Assembly (NCBI RefSeq): GCF_000178115.2
Contig: NC_014828.1
Location: 953,501-1,017,500, forward strand
Origin: Ethanoligenens harbinense YUAN-3
GTDB lineage: Bacteria > Bacillota > Clostridia > Oscillospirales > Ethanoligenentaceae
Direction of reading: 5' to 3'
DNA: 64,000 nucleotides
The position numbers and the translations under genes are program-made. Under the pieces are notes generated by a model. That model was not told the DNA's origin and did no database searches. It saw only the letters and a program-made list of their open reading frames with translations. Below, one piece after another: positions 1 through 9,368 of the stretch (within the stretch, counting starts at the first letter, position 1; every line of letters starts with the position of its first letter).

Positions 1-1
1 A

Positions 2-1744
2 AAGAAGGGCGCTTTTCGCTGGATATTTCGATATTCCAGAAAGCAGATGCTGCGAATCGTTCTGATCGCCTTGGTCGGCATCGTGTCGGCGTTGTCCTGT
101 ATTGTCTTGGCCGTTTTTTCGCGGAAAGTAATCGATATTGCAACAGGCAGGCTGAAAGGCAGCGTTTTCGTTTATTGCATCCTGCTACTCGTTGTCATCG
201 GCGTACAGGCGGTACTGAATATTCTGGAAAGTAACCTGACCGTCAGGGCCGGTTGCAAAATAGAAATCGATATGAAGCAGGGCGTCTTCGGTGCAATTTT
301 GAAAAAGCAGACGTCGCAGACCGCCTCCTATCATTCGGGGGATTTTTTGAACCGATTGACCAGCGACGTAGAGGTAGTCGTAGGCGGATGCGTAGTTTCG
401 TTGCCCCAAAGCTTATCTCTGGCGGTAAAATTGGTCGTAGGGTTCGTCGTGCTTCTGCTGATGAATGCGAAATTCACCTGTTTTCTTGCCATTGTCGGCG
501 CAGTGGCGTTCCTGTTCAGTTTCGTGTTGCGCAACCGCTATAAAAAACTGCACCGGGAGATTCAGCAGAAGGATGGAAAAGCGCGGTCATTCATGCAGGA
601 ATGCTTGGAGAATATTTCCATCATCAAATCCTTTGTAAAGGAGAAAACCATCCTTGCCAACCTTTTGAGACTGCAAAATGACACCTACCAAGTCAGGCTA
701 AAACGGAATGCAGCTGCCAATATCGCTAATACAGGCGCTCTGACCCTTTTTTCCGGTGGGTATTATCTGGCACTCGTTTTCGGTGCACTGCAAATTGCCG
801 ATGGAAAAATTTCCTATGGGATGCTAACGGAATTTCTGTTAGTTTTCAATCAGGTCATCGACCCGTTCAAGAGCATGTCAGGGATATTGTTACAATTCTT
901 TTCCGTGACTGCGTCGGCGGAACGCCTGATGGAAATCGAAAATCTATGTGACGAACCGGAACCAAAAAGCAAGCAGGCCGATGCTGAAAAACTATATCGG
1001 GAAATGAACTGTATTCGAATTGACCGGATCAGCTTTCAGTACGGGACAGAGCAGGTGTTTAAAAACGCTTCCGGCGTGATCAAAAAAAACACGCTGACTG
1101 CCATCGTCGGTTGTTCGGGAGTAGGAAAAAGTACGCTGCTGAAGCTAATGCTTGGTCTGGTCGAAGCGGATAGTGGTGAAATTCGTATTGAAATGGCGGA
1201 CAAAAACCGTAGAATTAATACCGAGACTCGCCGCCTTTTTTCCTATGTGCCGCAGGGAAATATGATCCTGTCGGGAACCATTAAAGAAAACATTACCTTC
1301 TTTCGCGATGGTATCGAGGAAAAGACGCTTCGGGCTGCCTGCTGGGCTGCCTGCGTTTCTGATTTTACGAACAACCTTTCGGAAGGTCTTAATACCGTGA
1401 TCGGAGAGCGCGGCATGGGCCTTTCAGAGGGGCAGAATCAGCGAATCGCCGTTGCGCGCGCTCTATTGTCCGATTCTCCGGTTTTGCTTTTTGATGAAGC
1501 TACTTCGGCGCTGGACAATGAAACGGAGAAGAAACTTTTACGCAATCTGAAAACGTTTAAAAACAAAACTTGCATTTTCGTTTCGCACAGGAATTCGACG
1601 GTAGAGGACTGTGATGCCGTCCTGAGAATTGAAAATGGAAAGATTCGGGAGGAAATCTGGAATGGACAGGAATGGATTATGTTTTCTGCAGTTGCTGGCA
1701 ACATTTCTAAACAATACGCTTCCCGTGACTCCGAGAGACGTTGA
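2..1744 (+). CDS. ABC exporter, fused membrane and ATPase domains (5'-partial)
   Basis: Exporter half-transporter with a membrane domain followed by a nucleotide-binding domain; such proteins work as dimers in the cytoplasmic membrane. The frame is open to the left edge, and the codons before the first ATG (47) still read like the start of an exporter membrane domain, so the true start lies outside the window. Several hydrophobic segments fill the first 290 residues. Then come Walker A (VGCSGVGKSTLL), the signature LSEGQ, Walker B with the D-loop (LLFDEATSALD) and the H-loop (FVSHR). The end overlaps the nucleotidyltransferase gene by 83 bp, which indicates a shared operon. This pairing is typical of RiPP (lasso peptide) clusters, so peptide export is the best guess. 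The cargo is inferred. Confidence 0.85.
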   Translation, partial: KKGAFRWIFRYSRKQMLRIVLIALVGIVSALSCIVLAVFSRKVIDIATGRLKGSVFVYCILLLVVIGVQAVLNILESNLTVRAGCKIEIDMKQGVFGAILKKQTSQTASYHSGDFLNRLTSDVEVVVGGCVVSLPQSLSLAVKLVVGFVVLLLMNAKFTCFLAIVGAVAFLFSFVLRNRYKKLHREIQQKDGKARSFMQECLENISIIKSFVKEKTILANLLRLQNDTYQVRLKRNAAANIANTGALTLFSGGYYLALVFGALQIADGKISYGMLTEFLLVFNQVIDPFKSMSGILLQFFSVTASAERLMEIENLCDEPEPKSKQADAEKLYREMNCIRIDRISFQYGTEQVFKNASGVIKKNTLTAIVGCSGVGKSTLLKLMLGLVEADSGEIRIEMADKNRRINTETRRLFSYVPQGNMILSGTIKENITFFRDGIEEKTLRAACWAACVSDFTNNLSEGLNTVIGERGMGLSEGQNQRIAVARALLSDSPVLLFDEATSALDNETEKKLLRNLKTFKNKTCIFVSHRNSTVEDCDAVLRIENGKIREEIWNGQEWIMFSAVAGNISKQYASRDSERR

Positions 1745-2861
1745 CTGGAATCAGGTGTACGAGCTTTCTAAGATTCATTCTTTAAGTGGCGCTGTCTACA
1801 CTGCCGTCAGGAAACTTCCCGTCGCGCAAAGACCACCGAGAGAAACGTTCAATCGGTTTGCGTCGGCATTTTACGCCACTGTTTTGCGCGCGGAAAAGCA
1901 GAGTGCACTCATTGAAAATATATTGGAAAAGCTTAACGAAAAGAAAATTCCGCATCTTCTTATAAAAGGTGCTGTTTTACGAGCGTTTTATCCTGTTCCA
2001 GAAATGAGAACGCTTGGGGATATCGATCTGATGATCCATGAAGAAGACTGGTTTAGAACCGATGCCACGTTGCGGGGGGCTGGCTATGTCTTGAAGGGCA
2101 AAAGCGACGGTGAATGGAAGTATTTCAAAAACGGCATGGAAATTGAAGTGCATTCCAAGATTCGTAACGAATATATTGGATATAGGGTTGGATGCAATGA
2201 CTGCTTTAACAACATGTGGGAATATGCTGCGCCTTTGAACGGAAGTTTTACCTACCGATGGGAGAAAAACTTTCAACTGATCTATCTCATTTCACATACA
2301 GCTAAACACTTGTACGGCAGGGGGTGTGGACTGCGTATGCTGGCGGATATTGCTGTTGTTCTTCGCCATGACGGCGATAGACTCCGATTTGATGATGTAT
2401 TCCAGGAGCTTGAAAAAATCCACCTGGATGTTTTTGCACGGAGTCTTTTTGCGCTGTGCAAACGATGTTTCGGTGTACCTGATGCCGTACCCTGTGCAGA
2501 TATGCCGGATGCCCGCTGCGACGAGGCGATGGAGTATCTTCTGGTTGGTGGGACGTTCGGTTTCAACAGAGAAATTACTGTGAATCTGGTCAGAAGAGAG
2601 TATGGAAATACAGATCGCGTGACAAAGGCATGTTTCATCGCGTTATGGCACAAAATATTTCCAAGCTGGAAAGATATGCGAATTCTGTATCCCCGCTTGG
2701 CGCGATATGCCTGCCTGATGCCATTAGCATGGATGGCAAGAGGAATCCGATGCCTTCTTTTCAAACGAGAAAAGACATTTACAATTTTAGAAGGTCTGGT
2801 CCATCCTTCGGATGAAGCGAAAAAGGCATACGTGCTTTTGGAAAAATTGGGGTTGGAGTAA
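1662..2861 (+). CDS. Nucleotidyltransferase family protein (PF14907-like)
   Basis: Putative cytoplasmic nucleotidyl- or sugar-transfer enzyme of the family often annotated as uncharacterised nucleotidyltransferase. The diagnostic motif is LLIKGAVLRAFYP followed by LGDIDLMI, whose D-x-D would hold the metal. A His/Arg-rich helical C-terminal part follows. ATG 1662 was chosen because GGGAGG sits 8-9 bases upstream; a longer reading to 1629 has no such site. About 400 residues is normal for the family. It overlaps the exporter gene by 83 bp. Members occur at the end of Firmicutes lasso peptide clusters, where one (PsmN) is reported to act on the phosphorylated peptide. That role here is inference, because no precursor or cyclase gene is inside the window. 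Confidence 0.75.
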   Translation: MDRNGLCFLQLLATFLNNTLPVTPRDVDWNQVYELSKIHSLSGAVYTAVRKLPVAQRPPRETFNRFASAFYATVLRAEKQSALIENILEKLNEKKIPHLLIKGAVLRAFYPVPEMRTLGDIDLMIHEEDWFRTDATLRGAGYVLKGKSDGEWKYFKNGMEIEVHSKIRNEYIGYRVGCNDCFNNMWEYAAPLNGSFTYRWEKNFQLIYLISHTAKHLYGRGCGLRMLADIAVVLRHDGDRLRFDDVFQELEKIHLDVFARSLFALCKRCFGVPDAVPCADMPDARCDEAMEYLLVGGTFGFNREITVNLVRREYGNTDRVTKACFIALWHKIFPSWKDMRILYPRLARYACLMPLAWMARGIRCLLFKREKTFTILEGLVHPSDEAKKAYVLLEKLGLE

Positions 2862-3247
2862 AATGCACAGCCACATAGAGTTTTAAAATCCGGCAGGTCG
2901 TAGTATACTATAGGAAATTTCCCCAGAAAAAACGGGATTTTCTGTTGGGTTGATGAATGGTACTTGACTCTGCGTAACTTTATTCGCGGTTTCGACGATT
3001 GATGGCATGCATCTGATTGCCTGTGCTTTAAAAAGGCTAATGCCTTCGGACAGGTAATGTTTTTCTCTTGCCTCTGCGACTGCTTTTGTCAACGGCATTT
3101 GCATTGTAAGTTGAGTCGATTTCTTTGAAAGCGGCACTTCTATGGTTAGAAATTCCCCAATTGGTAGGGCCTACATATTCAAAGTGTTGGCGGAACAACG
3201 TGCTCTTTTCGGATTCCGCTCGCACAAACGGGGAAAGGGGTTTTTAC
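2862..3247. other. Intergenic stretch with no supported gene
   Basis: About 385 bases between the nucleotidyltransferase and the response regulator. Short open frames exist on both strands (for example 2883-3137 on the minus strand) but none has a convincing ribosome binding site or recognisable motif. It may contain worn coding DNA and the promoter of the response regulator. No clear terminator was seen. Confidence 0.4.
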
Positions 3248-4354
3248 ATGATTCGGACAATCGTGGTGGACGACGAATGGTACAATCGTGCAGAAATCTG
3301 CGATTTTATTGAAAAAACAGGTTTTATGCGAGTGGAAAGTTGCTGCCAAAACGGAGCTGAAGCGCTTCGTGAGGCCGATCGCGTTTTACCACAGGCGGCG
3401 TTCATTGACATTGAAATGCCAGAGATGGATGGCCTGACGTTGGCCGAAAAGCTGCTTGAAAAATATCCGGAGATACAGGTTGTCTTTATCACAGGCTGGA
3501 ACCAGTATGCGGTTGCAGCCTTTGAGCTTAACGCGCTTGATTATATCATGAAGCCGCTGAATAAAGCTCGCTTTCAAAAAATGGTCGAGCGGCTGAAAAG
3601 GCGGGTCGAGTTGACTGTGGTCAAACAAGGGAACCGGATTTCCATCCGCTGTTTCGGCGGGTTCGATGTGATGGTCAACGGCCATCCGGTGATATGGAGG
3701 CGCAGCAAGGCCGAAGAATTGTTCGCCTTTTTGCTGACGCGCCATGATACGTTCGTAGCGAAAGAGATCATTATTGAGAACCTATGGTCGGGCTATGAAA
3801 TCACAAAATCACTGCCCATTCTGCAAACCGCCGTGTGCAAAATTCGGAATATTTTTTCAATGTGCAAAAGCGAAGTTAGACTGATTTATGCTAACAATCG
3901 GTACGGGATTTTTTTGTCGGATACGGACTGCGATTATCTGAAGCTTGAAAGCATGGTGAACGATTTTCAAGATGGCTATCCCAAATCCTTTGAAGCGCTT
4001 GAGAAGGCTTGCGAAACACTACAATGCGGTCTATTTGACGGGCGCGGTTTCCTCTGGAGTGAAAGCTGCCAGGAGTATCTGCACAGGAAACTTTCATTAA
4101 TGCTGTGTAAAATCGCAGATCATTACCATGCTCAGAACGACGTATTGCTCGAAATTGAAGCGTGTAAACAGCTATCTCGTTTTTCCCCCATAGATGATGA
4201 GGCCCAACTGCGTTACATCAGCGTGCTGCGTGCGCGGGGCCGGAAAGACACAATCAATCGCCATGGCGATTGGTTGCGTAAAACGCTACAGGAGGAATAT
4301 GGATGCGGGCTGCCGGATGTTGTGGAAAAAGCGTTGCAAGAGCGGTCTGAATAA
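3248..4354 (+). CDS. Response regulator with SARP-like DNA-binding and BTAD output
   Basis: Cytoplasmic two-component regulator of the SAPR type. Residues 1-115 form a receiver domain: acidic pair D8-D9, phospho-acceptor D54 in FIDIEMPEMDG, conserved T82 and K102 in the MKP motif. From about residue 135 a winged-helix domain starts (ISIRCFGGFDVMVNG, KAEELFAFLL), followed by a helical bacterial transcriptional activator domain to the C-terminus. ATG 3248 follows a purine-rich GGGGAAAGGGG at good spacing; an in-frame upstream ATG (3125) lacks one. No histidine kinase gene lies next to it, so its partner is unknown. It could control the exporter cluster on its left, but nothing in the sequence shows that. 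Confidence 0.85.
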   Translation: MIRTIVVDDEWYNRAEICDFIEKTGFMRVESCCQNGAEALREADRVLPQAAFIDIEMPEMDGLTLAEKLLEKYPEIQVVFITGWNQYAVAAFELNALDYIMKPLNKARFQKMVERLKRRVELTVVKQGNRISIRCFGGFDVMVNGHPVIWRRSKAEELFAFLLTRHDTFVAKEIIIENLWSGYEITKSLPILQTAVCKIRNIFSMCKSEVRLIYANNRYGIFLSDTDCDYLKLESMVNDFQDGYPKSFEALEKACETLQCGLFDGRGFLWSESCQEYLHRKLSLMLCKIADHYHAQNDVLLEIEACKQLSRFSPIDDEAQLRYISVLRARGRKDTINRHGDWLRKTLQEEYGCGLPDVVEKALQERSE

Positions 4355-4494
4355 AATATACGTTCGTTTCTTTTCTCAAAAAGCACCTGTTTCCCGATTA
4401 TATTCTGCCACTACATAAAATAGAACACCGCCCCCAGTGGACGATAATCACTTAGAAGCTGTATGCACAAGCGAAAACATGATAAAATTGGTAT

Positions 4495-5296
4495 ATGAAA
4501 AAAGATGAGAAACGAAAGCAGGCGTACCCGAGCGACCTGAGCGACGAGCAATGGATGGAGATAGAGCCGCTCTATTCGGGGTTGCGGAAATATAAGTGGT
4601 AAAAATGTGAGTTGACGAATGCTGTTTTGTGCTTCGTCAAAACAGGTTGTCAATGGCGTCATTTACCGCATGACTTCCCACCCTACTCGACAGTCCATAG
4701 TTTCTATTGACGCGCCCGAATCCGTGGCCTATGAGACAGGATATTGCAGCATTTGGTGGTAAAAACACGCGAAGATGTGGGACGCAAGGCAGAACCGAGC
4801 TATGGGATTATTGATTCTCAAAGCGTCAAGACCGTGGCCGCAAGCGAGAAACACGGCATTGACGGAGCGAAAAACGAAAGGGCGAAAGCGGTATATCGCC
4901 GTAGACATGATGGGAAATCTGCTTGCAGTGGTTGTCCATGCGGCGAATATTCATGATACGAAGTTGGGTATTGAGCCTGCCAAACTTGCTTTCGAGTGTT
5001 CCCCATCCATTCAAAGATTCTGCGCTGATGCAGGATATCGCGGCACTTTTATCTTAATGTAGATGAGCTTCTTGGCCTTGGCGTAGACATTTCAGTGAAA
5101 ATCAAGCTGTATGAGTGGGAAAAGCTTCCTTGGCGAACGTACCTTCAGGTGGTTGGATAACTCCCGTCGCCTCAGTAAGGATTATGAAATTACTACCGAC
5201 TCTGCTGAAACGATCGTTAAAATCTCCCATGACATACCCTACTTAAGCACTTGTGAATACGGGTTCTTAACGATCGGGTTTGTTTCTTTCCGGTAG
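4495..5296 (+). pseudogene. Decayed IS5-family transposase
   Basis: Remnant of a DDE transposase spread over three frames. The N-terminal piece reads YPSDLSDEQWMEIEPL from about 4530. The catalytic core piece has GIIDSQSVKT (near 4803) and, in another frame, KGRKRYIAVD, AANIHDTK and FCADAGYRG. The C-terminal piece has ERTFRWLDNSRRLSKDYE (near 5130). Stops and frameshifts separate all of them, so no active enzyme can be made. Short open frames at 4744-4956, 4775-5062 and 5111-5296 are fragments of this single gene. Terminal repeats were not identified. The family call rests on these motifs. Confidence 0.75.
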
Positions 5297-5300
5297 CTGT

Positions 5301-5417
5301 TGCAAAAAAAAGATCAAAAACACCAAATTGGTGACGTTTGAATCGTGCGGCCACTTTTTGCTTTACGATCAACAAGATCGATTCAATAAAGAATTGACAC
5401 AGTTTATTGAAAAATAA
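5301..5417 (+). pseudogene. C-terminal stub of an alpha/beta hydrolase
   Basis: A 38-residue frame ending in a stop at 5417 reads KNTKLVTFESCGHFLLY and then RFNKELTQFIEK. This is the usual last strand, catalytic histidine (the H of CGHF) and final helix of small alpha/beta hydrolases. Everything upstream of it has been replaced by IS5 debris and everything downstream by IS630 debris. It is a relic of a gene destroyed by insertions. Confidence 0.65.
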
Positions 5418-5443
5418 ATTAAAAAATAGGAATCTTTATCATA

Positions 5444-5580
5444 AAGTATCTTCCACTTTACAGTCCGGATCTCAATCCGATCGAGATGATGTTGCCAAAT
5501 ATCAAGGCCATTTGAGGCATATCAAAGCTCGATCAGTTGAATCACTTTTCCTTACCGCTGCATTTGATATGCGGTTTCAG
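5444..5580 (+). pseudogene. C-terminal fragment of an IS630-family transposase
   Basis: The frame beginning at 5444 reads KYLPLYSPDLNPIEMM, the hallmark C-terminal box of IS630/Tc1-type transposases including the last catalytic glutamate. After a frameshift near 5509 it continues as HLRHIKARSVESLF. No upstream DDE core and no intact start exist. Confidence 0.7.
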
Positions 5581-5596
5581 TTGACGATATCAGCGG

Positions 5597-5857
5597 TTGG
5601 TTCGGAAAATGCGGGTACTCGCTTTTTTAAATGGAATTACTGTAGATGCCGATGGAACACAGGCATATTGCGACGTTCTGGAAGCTATCAGCCGCAGGGA
5701 CAGGAAGCTGATAATTATGTCGATTGCGCACGACCCGGTCATGAAAGCACGGTTCCTGCAATCTGTGGAAATTGTGAAAGATTCTAGCGGTAGCCATGTG
5801 ATTGGCGAAGTGGTTTCGGACTGTCAGCGTAAGCTAACTTTAAAATGCCACTCGTAG
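5597..5857 (+). CDS. Small hypothetical ORF in an insertion-sequence graveyard
   Basis: An 86-codon frame starting at TTG (or at ATG 5609) and ending at 5857. The composition is protein-like (RVLAFLNGITVDADG, IISMSIAHDP-like stretch), but no family is recognised and no strong ribosome binding site is present. It is probably a fragment of a larger lost gene between the IS630 remnant and the LRR gene. No function is assigned. Confidence 0.25.
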   Translation: MVRKMRVLAFLNGITVDADGTQAYCDVLEAISRRDRKLIIMSIAHDPVMKARFLQSVEIVKDSSGSHVIGEVVSDCQRKLTLKCHS

Positions 5858-5923
5858 GACAGGTTGACATAATCGTAAGAAAAAATGTCTCCGCCTGCAT
5901 GGTTGCCATAACATTGTTAAATA

Positions 5924-7225
5924 TTGGAATATTTTTCAACTAGGGTGATTACAGAATGCTCGCAGGAGGCGAATCCCTGCGGCATCGTTAAAGCACTTTT
6001 AGGTGCAGCAATAAAAACTACGATTGACTACTCTTATTCCGTAAATGTCGATGGAACGCTAACCATTACTGGATATGTGGGTAAGGATACTAGTTTAGAA
6101 ATTCCTTCTGTTATAAACGGAAAGACTGTTACGGAAATTGCAGGCTGGGCCTTTTCCGTAAACACCAATTTAATCAGAATAACAATTCCAGCAACAATTC
6201 AGCTTGTTGGATTGGAAGCGTTGACTAATTGTGCTGAAATCGAAGTCGATGCAAATAATCCCAATTATAGTACTCTTAACGGTGTGTTATATGATAAGAC
6301 ACAAAGCAAGTTGATTCAATACCCGGCGTTTGATTCAGACAGTGAGTTTGACGTTCCGGATGGTGTTACGGAAATTGGAGAAAGAGCTGTTGCAGAGCGA
6401 CAGAAGCCTTTAAATGTGGTACTGTCATCAAGTGTTAAAAATATTGCCGCTTATGCATTTCTTAATTCAAATTTGCCGAATATTTTGTTCCAAAATGGAA
6501 TAAATACGATTGATTATGGCGCATTTATTAATTCCTCAATTAAGGATCTGAATATTCGTGGCAATGTCGGAGATATAGAAGACGATGCGTTTATTGGCTG
6601 CAGCAGTCTGACAAGCATTAGAATAAACGGCAACGTAGGCACCATTAAATCGAATGCCTTTTTATCTCTAGATAAATTGGTATCTGTGGACATTGAGGGT
6701 AATATAGACACAATTGGAAGCACGTCATTTACTGATTGCCATGCGCTAAAATCGGTTATAATTCATGGCGGTATACTAAATGTGAATGACAATGCCTTCC
6801 TGAGATGTTCGAGCTTAAAGACGGTTACCGTTTATGGGAGCATTGGGACAATTGATACGGTTGCATTTCTTGATTGCTCTTCACTCAAAAATTTCACAGT
6901 GTATGGTGGTATTACGACAATCAATAACAGTGCTTTTCAAGATTGTACATCCTTATTTAAGTTATATATTAATGGCGACATTGGTGATATCGGCGAGTGT
7001 GCGTTCCTTGGATGCAAAAATCTTAATAGTGTGTATATAGATGGTGATACATATAATATAGCTTCCTGCGTATTTCTTCGATGCGCTAACCTAAAAACTA
7101 TAACTATAAAAGGTAACGTGAACAATATCGGTCAAACAGCATTTTTATCTTGTGATCGGCTATCACAAATAACCATTGATGGTAATGTCAACGCCGATTT
7201 GAATTTGCAGGTTTTCGCCAGTTAA
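5924..7225 (+). CDS. BspA-like leucine-rich repeat (LRR_5) protein, cut at both ends
   Basis: A solenoid of about 23-residue repeats of the Treponema/BspA type. Recurrent patterns such as NAFLRCSSLKTVTVYGSIGT and SAFQDCTSLFKLYINGDIGD run from about residue 60 to the end. Proteins of this type are normally secreted or surface-bound adhesins. Here no signal peptide is visible at the start, and the frame opens with a TTG in a poor context, so the true N-terminus is probably lost. The C-terminus is also artificial: the TAA stop is supplied by the first bases of the IS21 inverted repeat (7221). AT-rich compared with the mannan genes downstream. Probably a non-functional remnant. Confidence 0.7.
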   Translation: MEYFSTRVITECSQEANPCGIVKALLGAAIKTTIDYSYSVNVDGTLTITGYVGKDTSLEIPSVINGKTVTEIAGWAFSVNTNLIRITIPATIQLVGLEALTNCAEIEVDANNPNYSTLNGVLYDKTQSKLIQYPAFDSDSEFDVPDGVTEIGERAVAERQKPLNVVLSSSVKNIAAYAFLNSNLPNILFQNGINTIDYGAFINSSIKDLNIRGNVGDIEDDAFIGCSSLTSIRINGNVGTIKSNAFLSLDKLVSVDIEGNIDTIGSTSFTDCHALKSVIIHGGILNVNDNAFLRCSSLKTVTVYGSIGTIDTVAFLDCSSLKNFTVYGGITTINNSAFQDCTSLFKLYINGDIGDIGECAFLGCKNLNSVYIDGDTYNIASCVFLRCANLKTITIKGNVNNIGQTAFLSCDRLSQITIDGNVNADLNLQVFAS

Positions 7226-7263
7226 AAAATGCATGAAAACAGCGGTAAGGAAATGTTGAAAAA

Positions 7264-8061
7264 TTAGTTTTGGCCCTGCTCGAAAAGGGTGTTGACGATG
7301 TGCTGCTTCTGCTTCATGTACTCCTTTCGCTCTTTAAGGCGATAGCTCTCACCCTTGATATTGACAACGGTGCAGTGGTGCAAAACACGGTCTAGGATTG
7401 CAAAGGCGATAGTGACGTCGGCGAAGATCTCATTCCATTGGGAAAAGGTCTTATTGGAGGTAAAGATCGTGGAGACTCTCTCATAACGTCTCGCAATCAG
7501 TTGAAAAAACAGATTCGCCCCCTGAATATCCATCGGGAGATAGCCAATTTCGTCAATAATGAGCATTTTGTACTTGCCCAGAGTTTTGAGCTTGTCCGGT
7601 AGTCTATTCTCAAAATGAGCCTTTTTGAGCTGCTCAATTAGGGTGTGGCAGTTGATGTAATGGGTGGAGAATCGATGCTTGGCGGCAACCAGCCCCAGTG
7701 CTGAGGCCAGATGGGTCTTGCCCACACCGGGCAGGCCGAGGAAGACGATATTCTCTCCGTTTTCAAGGAAACGCATGGTAGCCAGTTCTTCAATCTGGCG
7801 CTTGTCAATGGAGGGCTGGAAACTGAAATCAAAATCCTCCAACGTTTTTTTGATGGGAAATCCGGACATTTGCACCTGCTTTTCATAGGCGCGTCGCCGT
7901 TTTGACAATGCTTCCTCGGCAAAGATATGGTCGAGCACATCTACAACGTTGAGTTCGTCCTTTACAGCTCTTTCAAGATAATTGTCCAATATCTCCAGCG
8001 TGTTTTTCATCTTAAGGCTTTCGAGGTTTTCCCTGAGACGTTCCATCGTCAGTTCCGTCAT
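7264..8061 (-). CDS. istB: IS21 helper ATPase IstB
   Basis: AAA+ ATPase that assists the IstA transposase in target selection. The 265-residue protein has Walker A GLPGVGKTHLA, Walker B MLIIDEIGYLP and the family-typical IFTSNKTFSQWNEIF segment. The start overlaps the end of istA by 4 bp (ATGA type), the usual coupled arrangement. The gene looks intact, but its partner istA is frameshifted, so the element is probably immobile unless helped in trans. Confidence 0.93.
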   Translation of the reverse strand: MTELTMERLRENLESLKMKNTLEILDNYLERAVKDELNVVDVLDHIFAEEALSKRRRAYEKQVQMSGFPIKKTLEDFDFSFQPSIDKRQIEELATMRFLENGENIVFLGLPGVGKTHLASALGLVAAKHRFSTHYINCHTLIEQLKKAHFENRLPDKLKTLGKYKMLIIDEIGYLPMDIQGANLFFQLIARRYERVSTIFTSNKTFSQWNEIFADVTIAFAILDRVLHHCTVVNIKGESYRLKERKEYMKQKQHIVNTLFEQGQN

Positions 8062-9279
8062 AGCAGCACCTCGTCATACCGGTTCAAATCGTGTTGTTGG
8101 ATAGGAAAGTCGATGACACTGTCGCCGTCCAGCAGGGTGTTTTCTGTATCAAAGGATTGCTTGACGGTCAGCCTGCGATAATGATGGGCATTGACGACCA
8201 TGTCTTTTTTCTGGTAGGATATTCGGTGCAGGGCAATTTGCTTTCCTTCATAGTAGACAGCAAGCACGTTGTCCAATGCTACGACTGCCACATCTTCGCC
8301 GGCGTATTCCGATGGCACGGAATACTGATTACCGCCGTACGAGATGAGGCAGTCTTTTTGTACCCGGCGCAGATTGATTTTGTCGATGATATATTCACGT
8401 TTAAGAGGGTTAAGGCCCTCTTTTTTTAGTCTCTCGAAGGGAATTTCATTTGTTGTGGCGTGGACTTTCCCATTGACCTTATTACACCATGCGAGGGCCT
8501 GGCCATTGAGGTCGTCAAGTGAAGAGTACTTGATGCCAATCATGAAATTATCCCGTACGAACTGTACCGTGCGCTCTATTTTACCCTTTGTCTGGCCTCG
8601 GTATGGCCGGCACAGCACATGGCTTGAACCCATAGAATCCGGCGAAATCCTCAAACTGCCGGTTGAGGGTACTGTCTTCCTGCTTCAGCAGCCGTTTGAT
8701 GACGACCTGCTTCATGTTGTCATACAGAATTTCCTCCGGGTAACCGCCTAAATACCGGAACGCGTTGGCATGGCAGCGGATCAGAGTGTTGGTACTCATG
8801 TTGGTCACAAACTCTATGTACCGTGTCCGCGAGTACCCCAAAATGAACAGAAAACAGTACAGCTTTTTCAGCTTCCCATCCTCCGGCACGGTGTGATCCT
8901 CAAAAAACGCCCAGTCCATCTGCCCTTGAAGTCCCGGCATCGTTTCAAACCGCACCGTTGCTTTCTCGTCCAACTGTTCCTTCTTGTTTCGCACGTATTC
9001 CCGCACGATGCTGTGCCCACCCTCGAAGCCCTGCTCCTGAATTTTCTCCAGTATCCGCTCCGCTGAGTACGGCGCTTCCTCCAGCCATACCGTTATCTGC
9101 TCCTTGTAGGGGTCCAGCTTCGACGGCTTCGTTGCGCTCAGGCTGTATACCGGTCGCGCCTCGCTCTCGGCGTATTTCTTCGCCGTCCTCGGGTCAATGT
9201 TGTACTTGCGCGCTATCTCTGTGTAGCTCAGTCCTTTTTGCCGGTCGCTTCGGATATCCATCCGGTTTGCTCCTTCCAT
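8058..9279 (-). pseudogene. istA: IS21 transposase IstA, frameshifted
   Basis: DDE transposase broken in two frames. The 5' part (9279 down to about 8620) has the N-terminal HTH (LSYTEIARKYNIDPRTAKKY) and the first catalytic residues in GQMDWAFFEDHTV and ILYDNM. The 3' part carries RPYRGQTKGKIERTVQF with the catalytic glutamate. Reading joins correctly if one base is removed near 8612 (GFKP to VLCRPYRG), so a single extra base destroyed the gene. No slippery sequence is present at the site. IS21 istA normally needs no programmed frameshift. Confidence 0.85.
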
Positions 9280-9368
9280 TTTGACACCCTTTCCGCCTGC
9301 TGCTTAACAGACAGATTTGAGTGTACCATATTGCATCCCTTTCCGCTGCAAACCTACATTTTTTGACC

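Larger units (their letters stand above)
7221..9367 (-). mobile_element. IS21-family insertion sequence
   Basis: A 2147-bp element carrying istA and istB on the minus strand. The ends are imperfect inverted repeats: left GTTAAAAAATGCATG then ACAGCGG, right (reverse complement) GTCAAAAAATGTAGG then GCAGCGG. Flanking bases do not match (cgcca on the left, cggcg on the right), so no target duplication is visible. The left flank lies in an LRR gene and the right flank in an RHS gene, which suggests that a deletion or recombination happened after insertion. Confidence 0.85.

Noticed and set aside
2883-3137. 84-codon minus-strand frame resembling a worn protein
   Set aside because: No family, no ribosome site and uncertain strand; not enough to call a gene.
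8058-9279. Programmed frameshift in istA
   Set aside because: No slippery heptamer or pseudoknot at the junction, and IS21 istA is normally one frame; a plain one-base insertion explains it.
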